Below, in pieces: positions 39,730-53,142 of a stretch of 64,000 nucleotides of DNA (its first letter is position 1; each line of letters opens with the position of its first letter). Below the pieces are notes generated by a model that was not told where the DNA came from, made no database searches, and worked only from the letters and a program-made list of their open reading frames with translations. This DNA comes from Burkholderiales bacterium (GTDB lineage: Bacteria > Pseudomonadota > Gammaproteobacteria > Burkholderiales > SG8-41): NCBI GenBank assembly GCA_019744975.1, contig JAIETP010000023.1:1-64000 (forward strand). Direction: 5' to 3'. Both the position numbers and the translations under genes were made by a program.

Positions 39730-39933
39730 TTAACCCTCGCAGCGAACGAGATAAGACACTTTATTGATCATTCCACGAATCGCCGGGCTATCAGCCAGTT
39801 CGACCGTGTGGTTGATGCGCCGCAATCCGAGGCCGCGCACCGATGCCCGGTGTTCAGGCCGGGTGCCGATCAGGCTGCGCAGCAGCGTAACCTTGATGGT
39901 TTTGCCCTGTGTTTTGGCTTTCGTCTTGACCAT
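39730..39933 (-). CDS. rpmD: 50S ribosomal protein L30
   Basis: [51 protein letters not shown]. Confidence 0.98.
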   Translation of the reverse strand: MVKTKAKTQGKTIKVTLLRSLIGTRPEHRASVRGLGLRRINHTVELADSPAIRGMINKVSYLVRCEG

Positions 39934-39936
39934 GAC

Positions 39937-40461
39937 TTACCCCTGAATTTCTTCGATCGATTTGCCGCGTTTGGCGGCGATTTCGGCGGGGGTATTCATC
40001 GCGGTCAGGCCATTGATGGTCGCACGCACGATATTGTAGGGATTGGTTGAGCCGATACATTTGGCCAGAATATTGGCCACACCCATCACCTCCAGTACTG
40101 CCCGCACCGGGCCGCCAGCAATGATTCCCGTGCCTTCCGAGGCCGGTTGCATGTAAACCCTGGAGGCTCCGTGCCGTCCCATGACCGCATGTTGCAGCGT
40201 TCCATTCCTCAGCTGCACTTTGACCATTTTATGCCGTGCTTCTTCCATGGCTTTTTGCACGGCGACCGGAACCTCACGCGCCTTGCCTTTGCCCATGCCG
40301 ATGCTGCCATCGCCATCACCAACGACCGTCAGCGCCGCAAAACCCATCACGCGGCCGCCTTTGACAACCTTGGTAACGCGGTTGATGGCCACCATCTTTT
40401 CGCGAAGACCGTCACCACGGTCTTCACCGGTTTGCATCTTTCCTGCCTGCATTTTCGCCAT
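39937..40461 (-). CDS. rpsE: 30S ribosomal protein S5
   Basis: [49 protein letters not shown]. Confidence 0.99.
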   Translation of the reverse strand: MAKMQAGKMQTGEDRGDGLREKMVAINRVTKVVKGGRVMGFAALTVVGDGDGSIGMGKGKAREVPVAVQKAMEEARHKMVKVQLRNGTLQHAVMGRHGASRVYMQPASEGTGIIAGGPVRAVLEVMGVANILAKCIGSTNPYNIVRATINGLTAMNTPAEIAAKRGKSIEEIQG

Positions 40462-40472
40462 GGACCGCTCCG

Positions 40473-40829
40473 TCAGAACTTCAGTCCGGCTTCACGCGCG
40501 GCTTCCGCCAGCGCCTTCACCCGACCATGATATTTATAACCGGCGCGGTCAAATGCAACTTTCTCCACGCCAGCCTGTTTTGCCCGTTCCGCAATGCGTT
40601 TGCCGATCGCCGCGGCGGCAGCCGAGTTTCCGCCCTTTGGAACTGCTGCGCGCATTTCCTTTTCGGAAGACGATGCACTCGCAAGAACTTTGGTTCCGCT
40701 GGCGTCAAAGACCTGCGCATAGATGTGCCCGTTGGAACGGTACACAGTAAGCCGCACGGCCTTGAGTTCGGCAATTTTGGCCCGTGTGCTGCGTGCACGC
40801 CGGAGACGTTCGGTTTTTTTGTCAAACAT
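40473..40829 (-). CDS. rplR: 50S ribosomal protein L18
   Basis: [29 protein letters not shown]...[25 protein letters not shown]. Confidence 0.99.
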   Translation of the reverse strand: MFDKKTERLRRARSTRAKIAELKAVRLTVYRSNGHIYAQVFDASGTKVLASASSSEKEMRAAVPKGGNSAAAAAIGKRIAERAKQAGVEKVAFDRAGYKYHGRVKALAEAAREAGLKF

Positions 40830-40840
40830 GTTCTGTCCGC

Positions 40841-41374
40841 CTACTTCTTCTTCGTTTCTTTGAGCACAATGCGCTCATCGGCATACCGTACGCCCTTGCC
40901 CTTGTAAGGCTCGGGGGGCCGGTAATTCCGGACGTCTGCAGCAACCTGGCCAACCAGTTGCTTGTCTGCGCCCTTGAGCACGATTTCGGTCTGCGTCGGG
41001 GTTTCCGCCTTCACGCCTTGCGGCAGTTGGTGGATCACCGGATGCGAGAAACCCAGCGTCAAGTTGAGCTTGTCGCCCTGGGCCTGCGCGCGGTAACCCA
41101 CGCCGACCAGCGTCAGCTTTCGCTCGAAACCCTTGCTGACGCCATGAACCATATTGGCAATCAGCGCACGCGTCGTGCCACTGATGGCATTGGCCTGGCG
41201 CGAATTGTCGTTGACCTTGATTTCAAGGCGGTTTTCGATCTTCTCCACTTTCACGTTGGGCGTGAGCTGCCGCGCCAGCGTGCCAAGGGGGCCCTTGACC
41301 GAAATCCGGTCAACGCCAATCGTTACTTCCACTTTTTCCGGCAACGCGACCGGGCTGTTTCCGACTCTGGACAT
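40841..41374 (-). CDS. rplF: 50S ribosomal protein L6
   Basis: [33 protein letters not shown]; start at 41374. Confidence 0.99.
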   Translation of the reverse strand: MSRVGNSPVALPEKVEVTIGVDRISVKGPLGTLARQLTPNVKVEKIENRLEIKVNDNSRQANAISGTTRALIANMVHGVSKGFERKLTLVGVGYRAQAQGDKLNLTLGFSHPVIHQLPQGVKAETPTQTEIVLKGADKQLVGQVAADVRNYRPPEPYKGKGVRYADERIVLKETKKK

Positions 41375-41387
41375 GGCTCGCTCTCCG

Positions 41388-41783
41388 TTACGCCACGATG
41401 CAGAGAACTTCCCCGCCAATGCCCATGCCTCGTGCCTTGCGGTCAGTCATCACACCCTTGGAGGTGGAGACGATGGCAACGCCGAGGCCGTTCATCACGC
41501 GTGGAATGTCACGGCTGGGTTTGTAAATGCGCAGGCCGGGACGGCTCACGCGTTCGATTTTTTCGATTACCGGAGAGCCCGCGTAGTACTTGAGGCTGAC
41601 CTGAAGTTCGGGCTTCGACGATTCGCCACGAACGGCAAAATCATCAATGTAGCCTTCATCCTTCAGCACCATGGCAATCGCCACCTTGAGCTTGCTCGAA
41701 GGCATAGACACCGACTCCTTTTCCGCCTGCTGTGCATTGCGGATGCGGGTCAGCATGTCGGAAACTGGATCATTCATGCTCAT
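41388..41783 (-). CDS. rpsH: 30S ribosomal protein S8
   Basis: [46 protein letters not shown]. Confidence 0.99.
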   Translation of the reverse strand: MSMNDPVSDMLTRIRNAQQAEKESVSMPSSKLKVAIAMVLKDEGYIDDFAVRGESSKPELQVSLKYYAGSPVIEKIERVSRPGLRIYKPSRDIPRVMNGLGVAIVSTSKGVMTDRKARGMGIGGEVLCIVA

Positions 41784-41806
41784 GCAAAATTCTCCTGCGG
41801 CCTGTC

Positions 41807-42112
41807 TTACCAGCTAGCCTTGATTACGCCCGGGATTTCTCCGCGCATTGCAATCTCGCGCAGTTTTCCCCGAGCCAGTCCAAACTTGCGATATACGCCA
41901 CGCGGGCGACCGGTCAGTGCGCAACGATTACGCAACCGAACGGGACTCGCGTTCCGCGGCAACTTCTGCAGCTTCAGGCGCGCCTCATAACGATCTTCCG
42001 GAGCCAATTTCTGATCGTCGATGAGCGCCTGCAGCTCCGCCCGCTTGGCCGCAAATTTCTTTACGGTTTTGCGGCGCTTCTGGTCGCGGTTTATCACTGA
42101 AAGCTTGGACAT
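41807..42112 (-). CDS. rpsN: 30S ribosomal protein S14
   Basis: 101 aa; [31 protein letters not shown]...[35 protein letters not shown]. Confidence 0.99.
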   Translation of the reverse strand: MSKLSVINRDQKRRKTVKKFAAKRAELQALIDDQKLAPEDRYEARLKLQKLPRNASPVRLRNRCALTGRPRGVYRKFGLARGKLREIAMRGEIPGVIKASW

Positions 42113-42122
42113 ACGGTTTTCC

Positions 42123-42806
42123 TCAGTTCCGGAAAGGAAATTTGAAAGCTGAAAGCAACGCCCGCGCTTCTTCATCGGACTTTGCTGTCGTCGAAATGGT
42201 GATATTCATCCCGCGCAGGGCATCAATCTTGTCATACTCGATCTCGGGGAAAATGATCTGTTCCTTGATACCCATGTTGTAGTTGCCACGCCCGTCAAAG
42301 CTGCGTCCGGAGATGCCGCGAAAATCACGAATCCGGGGCATTGCAATGTTGACCAGGCGGTCCAGGAATTCATACATGCGTGCGCCGCGAAGGGTAACCT
42401 TGCAGCCCACCGGGTAACCTTCGCGAATCTTGAAGTTCGCGATGGCCTTGCGCGACTTGGTGACGAGGGGTTTCTGGCCCGCGATCTTGGTCATATCACC
42501 AACGGCGTTGTCCATGATCTTCTTGTCGGCAACCGCCTCGCCCACGCCCATGTTCAGAACGATTTTCTCGATGCGCGGCACTTGCATCGGGCTCTTGTAG
42601 GCGAATTTCTGCGTCAATTCCTTGGCGATGGTGCTCTTGTAATACAAACTCAACCGGGCCGGTGCGGCAGGGCGTGCGGGCTTGCCCTGCTTGGGCGCAG
42701 CAGCTGCAGCAGCCCTGGGCTCCTTGGCAGCCTTTTTGGCCGGCGCAGGTGCAGCCTTGGCATCCTTCGCCGGCTTTGCTTTTTTGGTGTCTTTATCAGC
42801 GCTCAT
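42123..42806 (-). CDS. rplE: 50S ribosomal protein L5 with Lys/Ala/Pro-rich N-terminal extension
   Basis: 227 aa; ~48 aa extension [51 protein letters not shown] before the L5 core [40 protein letters not shown]. Confidence 0.97.
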   Translation of the reverse strand: MSADKDTKKAKPAKDAKAAPAPAKKAAKEPRAAAAAAPKQGKPARPAAPARLSLYYKSTIAKELTQKFAYKSPMQVPRIEKIVLNMGVGEAVADKKIMDNAVGDMTKIAGQKPLVTKSRKAIANFKIREGYPVGCKVTLRGARMYEFLDRLVNIAMPRIRDFRGISGRSFDGRGNYNMGIKEQIIFPEIEYDKIDALRGMNITISTTAKSDEEARALLSAFKFPFRN

Positions 42807-43120
42807 ACATCAACCACTTCGCCATTGGACTTGAAATACCGAACACGGCGCCCGTCTTCCAGTTGCCTGATGCCGATACGATCGGCCTTCTTGGTCACAG
42901 GATTGAACAAAGCCACGTTCGAAACATGAATGGGCATTTCCTTGTCGATGATGCCACCCGTCTCACCTTTGGCAGGATTCGGCCGCTGGTGTTTTTTGAC
43001 GCGGTTGATGCCCTCGACGAGCAAATGATCCTCGTCAACAATCCGCACTACCGTACCCCGCTTGCTGCGGTCACGGCCGGTAACAACGATTACGTCGTCG
43101 CCTTTTTTGATCTTGCGCAT
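42803..43120 (-). CDS. rplX: 50S ribosomal protein L24
   Basis: [31 protein letters not shown] overlap with rplE. Confidence 0.99.
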   Translation of the reverse strand: MRKIKKGDDVIVVTGRDRSKRGTVVRIVDEDHLLVEGINRVKKHQRPNPAKGETGGIIDKEMPIHVSNVALFNPVTKKADRIGIRQLEDGRRVRYFKSNGEVVDV

Positions 43121-43135
43121 ATGCGTATCCGTCCT

Positions 43136-43504
43136 CTACAACACTTCCGGGGCCAGGGACACAATCTTCATGAAGCGTTCGGTCCGCAGTTCACGGGTTA
43201 CCGGTCCAAAAATCCGGGTGCCGATCGGCTCCAGTTTCTGGTTAAGCAACACTGCTGCGTTACCGTCAAACTTCAGCAACGAACCGTCATTGCGGCGCAC
43301 GCCTTTGGCGGTGCGCACAACCACGGCGTTGTAAACCTCGCCTTTTTTCACGCGACCACGGGGTGCAGCATCCTTGATGCTGACCTTGATAACGTCGCCA
43401 ATGCCGGCATAACGGCGTTTCGAGCCACCAAGCACCTTGATACACATGACTGCGCGTGCACCGGTGTTGTCAGCAACGTCCAGTATGGATTGCATCTGAA
43501 TCAT
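43136..43504 (-). CDS. rplN: 50S ribosomal protein L14
   Basis: [37 protein letters not shown]. Confidence 0.99.
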   Translation of the reverse strand: MIQMQSILDVADNTGARAVMCIKVLGGSKRRYAGIGDVIKVSIKDAAPRGRVKKGEVYNAVVVRTAKGVRRNDGSLLKFDGNAAVLLNQKLEPIGTRIFGPVTRELRTERFMKIVSLAPEVL

Positions 43505-43622
43505 GATTTTTCCTGCTTAATTTCCCCAACTTGGCCACCCTTGCGGCATGGAAGGCCAGTCTTGGAGCCCGTTCGGGCAATGTCACCGCCAACCGGGGGT
43601 TGACGGGAAAATACAGCCAAAA

Positions 43623-43652
43623 ATTATAACGCGCCAATAACCCGCTGTGCAA
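43623..43652 (-). promoter_or_regulatory. Sigma70-type promoter for the spc section (upstream of rplN)
   Basis: Minus strand TTGCAC - 18 nt - TATAAT in the only long gap (~155 bp) between rpsQ and rplN. Confidence 0.7.
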
Positions 43653-43659
43653 GCAAAAT

Positions 43660-43926
43660 TCAGATATTCCGCGATTTTTCGATGAGTTTAATCACCCGCC
43701 AGGCCTTGGTTTTGGCCAAGGGACGGCACTCCTCGATCAGCACGGTGTCGCCTTCCTTGTACTCGTCGTTGGCATCGTGCGCGTGATATTTCTTGGAACG
43801 CGTCACAATCTTGCCCAGCAGGGGGTGCTTGACCCGCCGCTCGACCAGAACCGTAACGGTCTTGTCCATCTTGTCGCTGACTACCTTGCCTGTCAGCGTC
43901 CGCTTGTTTGCTTCAGTCATAGTCAA
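43660..43926 (-). CDS. rpsQ: 30S ribosomal protein S17
   Basis: [43 protein letters not shown]. Confidence 0.99.
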   Translation of the reverse strand: MTMTEANKRTLTGKVVSDKMDKTVTVLVERRVKHPLLGKIVTRSKKYHAHDANDEYKEGDTVLIEECRPLAKTKAWRVIKLIEKSRNI

Positions 43927-43935
43927 CTCTGCCCG

Positions 43936-44121
43936 TTATGCCTTGGTTCCCAGCACCGTGCGCACGCGCGCGATATCGCGTCGCACTTTACGCAGCTGGC
44001 TGGTGTTCGATAACTGCTGTGTTGCCTTCTGCATGCGCAGGGAAAACTGCGCCTTGAGCAAGGACTCGAGTTCCTTGCGCAATTCTTCAGGGCCCTTTGC
44101 CTTCAGTTCGCTCGACTTCAT
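43936..44121 (-). CDS. rpmC: 50S ribosomal protein L29
   Basis: [57 protein letters not shown]. Confidence 0.99.
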   Translation of the reverse strand: MKSSELKAKGPEELRKELESLLKAQFSLRMQKATQQLSNTSQLRKVRRDIARVRTVLGTKA

Positions 44122-44124
44122 GTT

Positions 44125-44518
44125 CTAGCCCCCTACCAGGCGGTGGACAAAAGTCGTCGCGATCGGCAGCTTCGCCGCCGCGAGGCGGAAAGCTTCCTTG
44201 GCAATGACTTCATTCACGCCATCCATTTCATACAAAACCTTGCCCGGCTGAATCTCGGCAACCCAGTACTCAGGATTACCCTTGCCGTTGCCCATGCGAA
44301 CCTCTGCCGGTTTCCGCGAAATCGGCTTGTCCGGGAAAATACGGATCCATATCCGGCCGCCGCGTTTGATATGACGAGTCATCGCGCGGCGTGCAGCCTC
44401 GATCTGGCGTGCGGTAAGCCGGCCGCGGCCGATGGCCTTAAGACCATACTCACCGAAACTGACCTTATTGCCGCGCGTCGCAACGCCGGTGTTCCGGCCC
44501 TTTTGCTCCTTGCGGTAT

Positions 44519-44541
<23 letters not shown>
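44125..44541 (-). CDS. rplP: 50S ribosomal protein L16
   Basis: [62 protein letters not shown]. Confidence 0.99.
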
Positions 44542-45277
<736 letters not shown>

Positions 45278-45279
45278 AC

Positions 45280-45618
45280 CTACTTCCTTCCGTCGCCGAC
45301 GGTGACAAAAACATGGCACGTCGGCTTCACGATGCGTACACCACGGCCCTTGGCGGCGGATGAAAAACGCTTCATCACCGGCCCCTTTTCCACATAAATG
45401 CTCGTGATCTTGAGTTCGTCAATATCCGCGCCGTCATTGTGCTCGGCATTGGCTATTGCAGACTCGAGAACCTTGCGGATGATCACTGCGCCCTTTTTCG
45501 GCGAAAAACTCAGGATGTTCAGCGCGTGTTCCACAGTCTTGCCGCGGATCAGATCCGCAACGAGACGCCCTTTTTGCGCCGACAGCCTGACGCCCTGCAG
45601 TTTGGCTTTGGTATTCAT
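45280..45618 (-). CDS. rplV: 50S ribosomal protein L22
   Basis: [52 protein letters not shown]. Confidence 0.99.
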   Translation of the reverse strand: MNTKAKLQGVRLSAQKGRLVADLIRGKTVEHALNILSFSPKKGAVIIRKVLESAIANAEHNDGADIDELKITSIYVEKGPVMKRFSSAAKGRGVRIVKPTCHVFVTVGDGRK

Positions 45619-45629
45619 TTCGGTTTACC

Positions 45630-45941
45630 TCACTTGGCCGACGGAGTCGGAGCGGCCTTCTTGTCAGCCGGCGATGAACCGCCGGCTTTCGAGTGCCCCT
45701 TGAAAACTCGCGTATGCGCGAACTCGCCCAACTTGTGTCCGACCATGTTTTCCGTCACATAGACGGGAACATGTTGTTTGCCGTTGTGCACCGCAATCGT
45801 CAGCCCGACAAAATCCGGCAGTATCGTTGAACGCCGTGACCAGGTCTTGATCGGCCGCTTGTCCGAACCAGCCCGGGCCGTCTCCACCTTTTGCATCAGG
45901 TGATGATCGACAAATGGGCCTTTTTTAATGGAACGTGACAT
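45630..45941 (-). CDS. rpsS: 30S ribosomal protein S19
   Basis: [78 protein letters not shown]. Confidence 0.99.
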   Translation of the reverse strand: MSRSIKKGPFVDHHLMQKVETARAGSDKRPIKTWSRRSTILPDFVGLTIAVHNGKQHVPVYVTENMVGHKLGEFAHTRVFKGHSKAGGSSPADKKAAPTPSAK

Positions 45942-45950
45942 CTCTACCCC

Positions 45951-46784
45951 TTACGCCGTTGCTTTCGCATTGCGGCGACGAATGATCATCCCGCTCGTGC
46001 GTTTGTTCTTGCGCGTCTTGTAACCCTTACACATGACGCCCCATGGACTCACCGGTGCCTGAGCAGCCGCAGTCCGGCCCTCACCACCGCCGTGCGGATG
46101 GTCGATCGGATTCATCGCCACGCCGCGCACCGTCGGACGGATGCCGCGCCAGCGCACACGACCAGCCTTGCCGATAGACTCCAGCGAATGCTCTTCATTG
46201 CCGACTTCACCAATCGTGGCGCGGCAATTGACATGCACTTTGCGAATCTCGCCGGAGCGCAACCGCAACTGGGCGTATTCGCCTTCGCGCGCCAGGAGTT
46301 GCGCCGAGGTGCCGGCTGCGCGCGCAAGTTGCGCACCCTTGCCAGGCAGCATCTCGATGCAACAGATGGTGGTGCCGACCGGGACGTTTCTGAGCGGCAG
46401 CGCATTGCCTGATTTGATCGGCGCCTCGGCACCGGAAATCAGTTGCGTGCCTGCAATGACGCCACGGGTCGCGATGATGTATCGCCGTTCGCCGTCGGCA
46501 TAACAGAGGAGCGCGAGGTGGGCGCTGCGGTTCGGATCGTATTCAATCCGCTCCACTTTGGCCTGAATACCATCCTTGTCGCGCTTGAAATCGACCATGC
46601 GGTAGTGCTGCTTGTGCCCACCACCCTGATGACGCATGGTGACGCGGCCGTGCACATTACGCCCGGACTTCTTGGACTGACTCTCGACCAGATTGGCAAC
46701 CGGTTTGCCTTTATGCAGACCCGGGGTGACTACCTTGACCAGGCCGCGACGGCCCGGAGAAGTCGGTTTGACTTTGATCAACAT
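45951..46784 (-). CDS. rplB: 50S ribosomal protein L2
   Basis: 277 aa; [13 protein letters not shown]...[17 protein letters not shown]...[18 protein letters not shown]. Confidence 0.99.
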   Translation of the reverse strand: MLIKVKPTSPGRRGLVKVVTPGLHKGKPVANLVESQSKKSGRNVHGRVTMRHQGGGHKQHYRMVDFKRDKDGIQAKVERIEYDPNRSAHLALLCYADGERRYIIATRGVIAGTQLISGAEAPIKSGNALPLRNVPVGTTICCIEMLPGKGAQLARAAGTSAQLLAREGEYAQLRLRSGEIRKVHVNCRATIGEVGNEEHSLESIGKAGRVRWRGIRPTVRGVAMNPIDHPHGGGEGRTAAAQAPVSPWGVMCKGYKTRKNKRTSGMIIRRRNAKATA

Positions 46785-47110
46785 TACTTCACCCCCCCTT
46801 CAGCAAAGGTGATTTCCTGGCCTGCCTTGAGGCAGACGTAGGCCTTTTTCCATGAGCTGCGACGGCCGGTAAATTTACCGAAGCGCTTTTCCTTGCCGCG
46901 AACGTTGACGATGCGGACAGTCTGCACCTCGAGCTTCTCGTCCTTCTTGCTCAACATCGCCTCCACCGCAGCCTTGATTTCCGGCTTGGTGGCATCGCGC
47001 ACAACACGGAAAACCACCTGGTTATGTTTTTCGCCAACGAACGTGCTCTTCTCCGATATCACCGGAGCAAGCAGAATCTGGGCCAAACGTTCAGTATTGA
47101 ATGCGCTCAT
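46784..47110 (-). CDS. rplW: 50S ribosomal protein L23
   Basis: [45 protein letters not shown]. Confidence 0.99.
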   Translation of the reverse strand: MSAFNTERLAQILLAPVISEKSTFVGEKHNQVVFRVVRDATKPEIKAAVEAMLSKKDEKLEVQTVRIVNVRGKEKRFGKFTGRRSSWKKAYVCLKAGQEITFAEGGVK

Positions 47111-47727
47111 GCCAGCAGCTCCTCTATCTTGCTTACTGCGCCCTTGGTCATCAGCACCTTGCCGTGACGAATCAGGCTGACCGGATCGGCGTGGCTGACA
47201 TCCACAACCATGACGTTCATCAGGTTGCGCGACGACAACCGCAGGTTCTCGTCAAGGCTGTCAGTGATGATCAGCACGTCGTCCATGCCCATGCCTTGCA
47301 GCTTCTGGGCCAGTAATTTGGTTTTCGGCGCATCGATGGTGAATGTGTCGATCACTACCAGACGTTCCTCGCGCGCCAATTGCGACAGGATCGACAGCAT
47401 TCCTGCACGGTACATCTTGCGATTGAGCTTGTGCGAGTAGTTCTCGTCCGGCGAATTCGGAAAAGTCCGGCCGCCGCCACGCCAGAGCGGGCTGGAGGTC
47501 ATACCGGCACGAGCGCGTCCGGTGCCCTTCTGCCGCCACGGTTTCTTGGTGGAATGTTTGACCGTGCCGCGATCTTTCTGCGCTCGGGTCGCCAGCCGTG
47601 CATTGGCCATATAGGCCGTAACCACCTGATGCACCAGCGCTTCGTTGTATTCGCGACCGAACGCAGCATCCGAGGCCGCCAGTTTGGCGGTGGGTTTGCC
47701 CTGCTCGTTGATGATATTGAGTTCCAT
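47107..47727 (-). CDS. rplD: 50S ribosomal protein L4
   Basis: [62 protein letters not shown]. Confidence 0.99.
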   Translation of the reverse strand: MELNIINEQGKPTAKLAASDAAFGREYNEALVHQVVTAYMANARLATRAQKDRGTVKHSTKKPWRQKGTGRARAGMTSSPLWRGGGRTFPNSPDENYSHKLNRKMYRAGMLSILSQLAREERLVVIDTFTIDAPKTKLLAQKLQGMGMDDVLIITDSLDENLRLSSRNLMNVMVVDVSHADPVSLIRHGKVLMTKGAVSKIEELLA

Positions 47728-47735
47728 GCGCGCCT

Positions 47736-48425
47736 CTACTTCTTGGCCGGGGCGGCTTTGCCGCCCTGTTTGACAGCTGGCGGGCGACGCGTACGGATCG
47801 CAGGACGCACCATCACATCGCCACCACGTGAACCCGGGACTGCGCCGCGGATCAACAGCAGGTTGCGTTCTGCGTCAATGCGCACGATGACCAGCGATTG
47901 CTGGGTCCGCCGCACTGCGCCCATGTGTCCAGGCATTCTCTTGCCGGGAAACACGCGGCCAGGATCCTGCGCCATACCGATCGAGCCGGGCTTGTTGTGA
48001 GATACCGAGTTACCGTGACTGGCGCGGTTCGACGAGAAATGATGACGCTTGATGACGCCGGCAAAACCCTTGCCCTGCGACACACCGGTCACGTCGACAT
48101 ACTGCCCAACCTCGAAAATGGTTGCGGCCACCGTGGCGCCGACCTTCATCTCAGCCAGTTTATCGGCAGCGACGGGAAATTCCCGCATCACCCGACTACC
48201 CTCGACACCCGCCTTGGCAAAGTGTCCGGCGGCGGGTTTGATCACGCGCGAAGGGCGCCGTTTGCCGAACGCCAGCTGCACGGCGGCATAACCGTCGATC
48301 TCGGGGGTTTTGATTTGCGAAACGCGATTGTTCGACACGTCGACGACCGTCACCGGTATGGTGTCACCGTCGTCGGTGAATATCCGCGTCATGCCGACTT
48401 TGCGGCCGACTAATCCTAAACTCAT
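47736..48425 (-). CDS. rplC: 50S ribosomal protein L3
   Basis: [40 protein letters not shown]. Confidence 0.99.
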   Translation of the reverse strand: MSLGLVGRKVGMTRIFTDDGDTIPVTVVDVSNNRVSQIKTPEIDGYAAVQLAFGKRRPSRVIKPAAGHFAKAGVEGSRVMREFPVAADKLAEMKVGATVAATIFEVGQYVDVTGVSQGKGFAGVIKRHHFSSNRASHGNSVSHNKPGSIGMAQDPGRVFPGKRMPGHMGAVRRTQQSLVIVRIDAERNLLLIRGAVPGSRGGDVMVRPAIRTRRPPAVKQGGKAAPAKK

Positions 48426-48524
48426 GTTTATGTACCTTTTTTAAAAAGGCGCCGACTTCAATTGGCCGGCACTTCTGTTTGCAAAACCAGGCACTTCAGT
48501 GCCCGTTCGAACTTTACTTACAGC

Positions 48525-48842
48525 TTACAACTTGATTTCCACATCCACGCCGGCAGGCAGGTCGAGCTTCATCAGCGCATCAACGGTTTTGTCCGTCGGG
48601 TCGATGATGTCCATCAACCGCAGATGGCTGCGGATTTCCAGCTGCTCACGCGAAGTCTTGTTGACGTGCGGTGAACGCAGCAAGTCGAAGCGCTGCTTGC
48701 GCGTCGGCAGCGGAATCGGGCCCTTGACCACGGCTCCGGTGCGTTTTGCAGTATCAACTATCTCCAGCGCCGACTGATCGATCAAACGATAGTCGAACGC
48801 CTTGAGGCGAATACGGATTTTCTGACTTTTCAGGGCGGCCAT
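48525..48842 (-). CDS. rpsJ: 30S ribosomal protein S10
   Basis: [42 protein letters not shown]. Confidence 0.99.
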   Translation of the reverse strand: MAALKSQKIRIRLKAFDYRLIDQSALEIVDTAKRTGAVVKGPIPLPTRKQRFDLLRSPHVNKTSREQLEIRSHLRLMDIIDPTDKTVDALMKLDLPAGVDVEIKL

Positions 48843-48845
48843 TTT

Positions 48846-50036
48846 TTACTCGATCACTTTGGCAACGACGCCGGCGCCGACGGTCTTGCCGCCCTCGCGG
48901 ATGGCAAACCGCAGCCCCTCTTCCATCGCGATGGGCTGAATCAGCGCCACCGTGATCGAAATGTTGTCCCCCGGCATCACCATCTCCGTGCCCTTCGGCA
49001 GCTCGATCGAGCCCGTCACGTCGGTGGTCCGGAAGTAGAACTGCGGACGGTAGCCGTTGAAGAACGGCGTATGACGACCGCCCTCGTCCTTCGACAGCAC
49101 ATAAATCTCCGCCGTGAACTTGGTGTGCGGGGTGATCGAGCCCGGCTTCGCCAGCACCTGACCACGCTCCACCTCTTCACGCTTGGTGCCGCGCAGCAGG
49201 ATACCCACGTTGTCGCCCGCCTGGCCCTGGTCCAGCAGCTTCCTGAACATCTCAACGCCCGTGCACACCGTCTTCAGCGTCGGCTTCAGACCCACGATTT
49301 CGATCTCTTCACCGACCTTGATGATTCCGCGCTCCACCCGGCCCGTCACCACGGTGCCGCGGCCGGAGATCGAGAACACGTCTTCCACCGGCATCAGGAA
49401 CGCGCCGTCCAGCGCACGCTTCGGCTGCGGAATGTAGGTGTCCAGTGCCGCCGCCAGCTTCATGATGGCCACTTCGCCCAGGTCCCCCTTGTCGCCTTCC
49501 AGCGCCTTCAGCGCGGAACCGATGACGATCGGGGTGTCGTCACCCGGGAATTCATATTTGGACAAGAGCTCGCGCACTTCCATCTCCACCAGCTCCAGCA
49601 GCTCCTTGTCATCCACCATGTCCGCCTTGTTCATGAACACGATGATGTAGGGCACGCCCACCTGGCGCGCCAGGAGAATGTGTTCCCGCGTCTGCGGCAT
49701 CGGGCCGTCGGCCGCCGACACCACCAGGATCGCGCCGTCCATCTGCGCAGCACCCGTGATCATGTTCTTCACGTAGTCGGCATGGCCCGGGCAGTCCACG
49801 TGCGCGTAGTGACGGTTCTCCGTCTCGTATTCCACGTGTGCCGTGTTGATGGTGATGCCGCGCGCCTTCTCCTCCGGTGCCGCGTCAATCTGGTCGTAGG
49901 CCTTCGCCTCACCACCAAACTTCTTCGACAGCACCGTCGTGATCGCCGCCGTCAGCGTCGTCTTCCCGTGATCAACGTGTCCTATCGTCCCCACGTTCAC
50001 GTGCGGCTTCGTCCGCTCAAATTTACCCTTGGCCAT
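48846..50036 (-). CDS. tuf: Elongation factor Tu
   Basis: 396 aa; [36 protein letters not shown]. Confidence 0.99.
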   Translation of the reverse strand: MAKGKFERTKPHVNVGTIGHVDHGKTTLTAAITTVLSKKFGGEAKAYDQIDAAPEEKARGITINTAHVEYETENRHYAHVDCPGHADYVKNMITGAAQMDGAILVVSAADGPMPQTREHILLARQVGVPYIIVFMNKADMVDDKELLELVEMEVRELLSKYEFPGDDTPIVIGSALKALEGDKGDLGEVAIMKLAAALDTYIPQPKRALDGAFLMPVEDVFSISGRGTVVTGRVERGIIKVGEEIEIVGLKPTLKTVCTGVEMFRKLLDQGQAGDNVGILLRGTKREEVERGQVLAKPGSITPHTKFTAEIYVLSKDEGGRHTPFFNGYRPQFYFRTTDVTGSIELPKGTEMVMPGDNISITVALIQPIAMEEGLRFAIREGGKTVGAGVVAKVIE

Positions 50037-50048
50037 GATGATGTTCCT

Positions 50049-52166
50049 TTATTTCTTTTCGTCTTTACCGGATTGCTTGTTGATGATTTCGTCAGCGATA
50101 TTCCGGGGCGCTTCCGAATAGTGTTTGAATTCCATCGTGTACGTCGCGCGGCCTTGTGACAGTGAACGCAGCGTGGTGGAATAACCGAACATTTCCTTCA
50201 GCGGCACTTCTGCTTTCACAGTCTTGCCGCCACCGGGGATGTCATCCATGCCCTGAATGACGCCGCGGCGCGAGTTAAGATCGCCGACAACGTTGCCCAT
50301 GAAGTCTTCCGGGGTCTCAACCTCAACCGCCATGATCGGTTCCAGCAGCGACGGACTGGCGCGACGCAGACCTTCCTTGAAAGCCATCAGGCCGGCCATT
50401 TTGAACGCATTCTCGTTCGAATCCACCTCGTGGTACGAACCGTCGAACAGGGTTACCTTGACGTCAACCACCGGGAATCCCGCCAGTACACCGGACGGCA
50501 GGGCCTCAAGAATCCCTTTTTGCACCGCCGGGATGTATTCACGGGGCACCGAACCGCCCTTGATCGCGTCAACGAATTCGTAGCCCTTGCCGGTTTCATT
50601 CGGCTCGACCTTCAGCCAGACGTGGCCATACTGGCCGCGACCACCCGACTGCTTGACGAATTTGCCTTCGACCTTGTCGCAGGACTTGCGGATTGTTTCG
50701 CGATAGGCAACCTGCGGCGCACCGACGTTAGCCTCAACGCTGAACTCGCGCCGCATGCGATCGACAATGATCTCGAGATGCAACTCGCCCATCCCTGAAA
50801 TGATGGTCTGGCCGGTCTCTTCGTCAGTGCGCACGCGGAACGACGGATCCTCCTGCGCGAGACGGTTAAGAGCGAGGCCCATTTTTTCCTGGTCTGCCTT
50901 GGTCTTCGGTTCGACGGCAACGTGAATCACCGGCTCAGGGAATATCATCCGTTCCAGCGTAATGATTTTCGACGGATCGCAAAGCGTGTCACCGGTCACC
51001 ACATCTTTAAGGCCGACGGCCGCGGCGATATCACCCGCGAAAATTTCCTTGATTTCTTCGCGCTGGTTGGCATGCATCAGCAAAATGCGACCGATACGCT
51101 CCTTACGCTGCTTGATGGCGTTATAAATCGTGTCGCCCGAATTCAACGACCCGGAATAGACGCGGATAAAGGTCAATTGGCCGACAAACGGATCGGTCAT
51201 GATCTTGAATGCGAGAGCAGCGAATGCCTCGTTGTCTTCCGGTTTACGCGAACCTTCCTGCTCGTTCTCAAGAATGCCCTTGACTGGCGGAATGTCGACC
51301 GGGGACGGCAGGTAGTCGATGACTGCGTCGAGCATCGCCTGCACACCCTTGTTCTTGAACGCGGAACCACACAGCATCGGGACAATTTCACCTGCAATCG
51401 TGCGCCGGCGCAGACCGTCCTTGAGTTCCTGCTCGGTGAGTTCGCCGGCTTCGAGGTACTTGTTCATCAGTTCCTCGTTGGCTTCGGCAGCGACTTCAAC
51501 CATCTTTTCCCGCCACTCGTCAGCAACGTCCTGGAGTTCCGCAGGAATGTCTTTGTATTCGAATTTGATGCCCTGGGACGCCTCGTCCCAGATCACGGCC
51601 TTCATCTTCACCAGATCAATCACGCCAACGAAGTTCTCTTCATTGCCGATCGGCACCTGAATCGGCACCGGATTGGCCTTAAGGCGCGACTTCATTTGTT
51701 CATAAACGCGGAAGAAGTTGGCGCCGGTGCGGTCCATCTTGTTGACAAACGCCAGACGCGGAACGCCATACTTGTTGGCTTGCCGCCATACGGTCTCGGA
51801 TTGGGGCTGTACACCACCCACCGCGCAATACACCATGCAGGCGCCGTCGAGCACCCGCATTGAGCGTTCGACTTCAATCGTGAAGTCAACGTGCCCGGGG
51901 GTGTCAATAATGTTGACGCGATGCTCGGGATAGTTCGCGCCCATGCCGCGCCAGTAACAGGTGGTCGCAGCAGAGGTGATGGTGATACCACGTTCCTGCT
52001 CCTGCTCCATCCAGTCCATCGTTGCGGCGCCGTCGTGCACTTCGCCGATTTTGTGGTTAACGCCGGTGTAGAACAGGACGCGTTCCGTCGTCGTGGTCTT
52101 GCCCGCGTCGATGTGGGCGGAGATCCCGATGTTGCGGTAACGTTCGATTGGAGTCTTGCGTGGCAC
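50049..52166 (-). CDS. fusA: Elongation factor G
   Basis: 705 aa; [35 protein letters not shown]. Confidence 0.99.
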   Translation of the reverse strand: MPRKTPIERYRNIGISAHIDAGKTTTTERVLFYTGVNHKIGEVHDGAATMDWMEQEQERGITITSAATTCYWRGMGANYPEHRVNIIDTPGHVDFTIEVERSMRVLDGACMVYCAVGGVQPQSETVWRQANKYGVPRLAFVNKMDRTGANFFRVYEQMKSRLKANPVPIQVPIGNEENFVGVIDLVKMKAVIWDEASQGIKFEYKDIPAELQDVADEWREKMVEVAAEANEELMNKYLEAGELTEQELKDGLRRRTIAGEIVPMLCGSAFKNKGVQAMLDAVIDYLPSPVDIPPVKGILENEQEGSRKPEDNEAFAALAFKIMTDPFVGQLTFIRVYSGSLNSGDTIYNAIKQRKERIGRILLMHANQREEIKEIFAGDIAAAVGLKDVVTGDTLCDPSKIITLERMIFPEPVIHVAVEPKTKADQEKMGLALNRLAQEDPSFRVRTDEETGQTIISGMGELHLEIIVDRMRREFSVEANVGAPQVAYRETIRKSCDKVEGKFVKQSGGRGQYGHVWLKVEPNETGKGYEFVDAIKGGSVPREYIPAVQKGILEALPSGVLAGFPVVDVKVTLFDGSYHEVDSNENAFKMAGLMAFKEGLRRASPSLLEPIMAVEVETPEDFMGNVVGDLNSRRGVIQGMDDIPGGGKTVKAEVPLKEMFGYSTTLRSLSQGRATYTMEFKHYSEAPRNIADEIINKQSGKDEKK

Positions 52167-52188
52167 GTTCTTTTACCTTTAAGACCGG

Positions 52189-52659
52189 TTAGAACCGGTA
52201 ATGCGAGAAGGCTTTGTTGGCTTCCGCCATACGGTGCACTTCTTCACGTTTCTTCATTGCGCCGCCCCGGCCTTCCGCCGCTTCCGCCAGCTCACCAGCC
52301 AGGCGCGCGCCCATTGATTTTTCTCCACGGCCGCGGGCTGCGTCACGCAACCAGCGCATGGCCAGCGCCATCCGGCGCACCGAGCGCACTTCCACCGGCA
52401 CCTGATAGTTCGCACCACCAACGCGACGGCTCTTGACCTCGACCATCGGCTTGACGTTGTTTACAGCCAGATTGAACACCTCAATGGCGTCCTTGCCGCT
52501 CTTCTTGCTGATCTGCTCCATCGCGCCGTACATGATCCGCTCTGCAACCGATTTCTTGCCGCCGGTCATCAGCACATTGATGAACTTGGAAACGTCCTGG
52601 CTGCCGAATTTCGGATCCGGAAGAACTTCGCGTTTGGGCACTTCTCTACGACGTGGCAT
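52189..52659 (-). CDS. rpsG: 30S ribosomal protein S7
   Basis: [46 protein letters not shown]. Confidence 0.99.
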   Translation of the reverse strand: MPRRREVPKREVLPDPKFGSQDVSKFINVLMTGGKKSVAERIMYGAMEQISKKSGKDAIEVFNLAVNNVKPMVEVKSRRVGGANYQVPVEVRSVRRMALAMRWLRDAARGRGEKSMGARLAGELAEAAEGRGGAMKKREEVHRMAEANKAFSHYRF

Positions 52660-52674
52660 GTCCCTGTTCCCCTA

Positions 52675-53052
52675 TCAAGCGGCTTTGGCGCGTTTGGCGC
52701 CGTACTTGGAGCGCGACTGCTTGCGATCCTTGACGCCGGCAGTATCCAGACTGCCGCGAACTATGTGGTAACGCACACCCGGCAGGTCCTTGACCCGGCC
52801 GCCGCGAATCAGCACCACCGAGTGTTCCTGCAGGTTGTGGCCTTCACCGCCGATATAACCAATCACCTCAAAACCGTTGGTCAGCCGGACTTTGGCGACC
52901 TTCCGCAGCGCCGAATTCGGCTTTTTGGGGGTCGTCGTGTAGACGCGGGTGCAAACACCGCGTTTTTGCGGACTGCCCGCCAGCGCCGGCACTTTGCTCT
53001 TCGTGCGGGGCGCCCGCCGGGGTTTACGCACCAATTGGTTTACGGTCGGCAT
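52675..53052 (-). CDS. rpsL: 30S ribosomal protein S12
   Basis: [57 protein letters not shown]. Confidence 0.99.
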   Translation of the reverse strand: MPTVNQLVRKPRRAPRTKSKVPALAGSPQKRGVCTRVYTTTPKKPNSALRKVAKVRLTNGFEVIGYIGGEGHNLQEHSVVLIRGGRVKDLPGVRYHIVRGSLDTAGVKDRKQSRSKYGAKRAKAA

Positions 53053-53142
53053 TTTTCCTTGTTTCTCAATAAGTTACGACGATTACTTGGTTATTCCGGG
53101 GCTCTCGCCCTGACTACTGAAACAGCTCTTGGCCACCACCCC

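Noticed and set aside
38494-40050. 518 aa + strand ORF across secY-rplO-rpmD-rpsE
   Set aside because: Antisense to four conserved genes; bias artefact.
52675-53052. Possible streptomycin-resistance changes in rpsL
   Set aside because: [11 protein letters not shown] and [13 protein letters not shown] are the wild-type forms.
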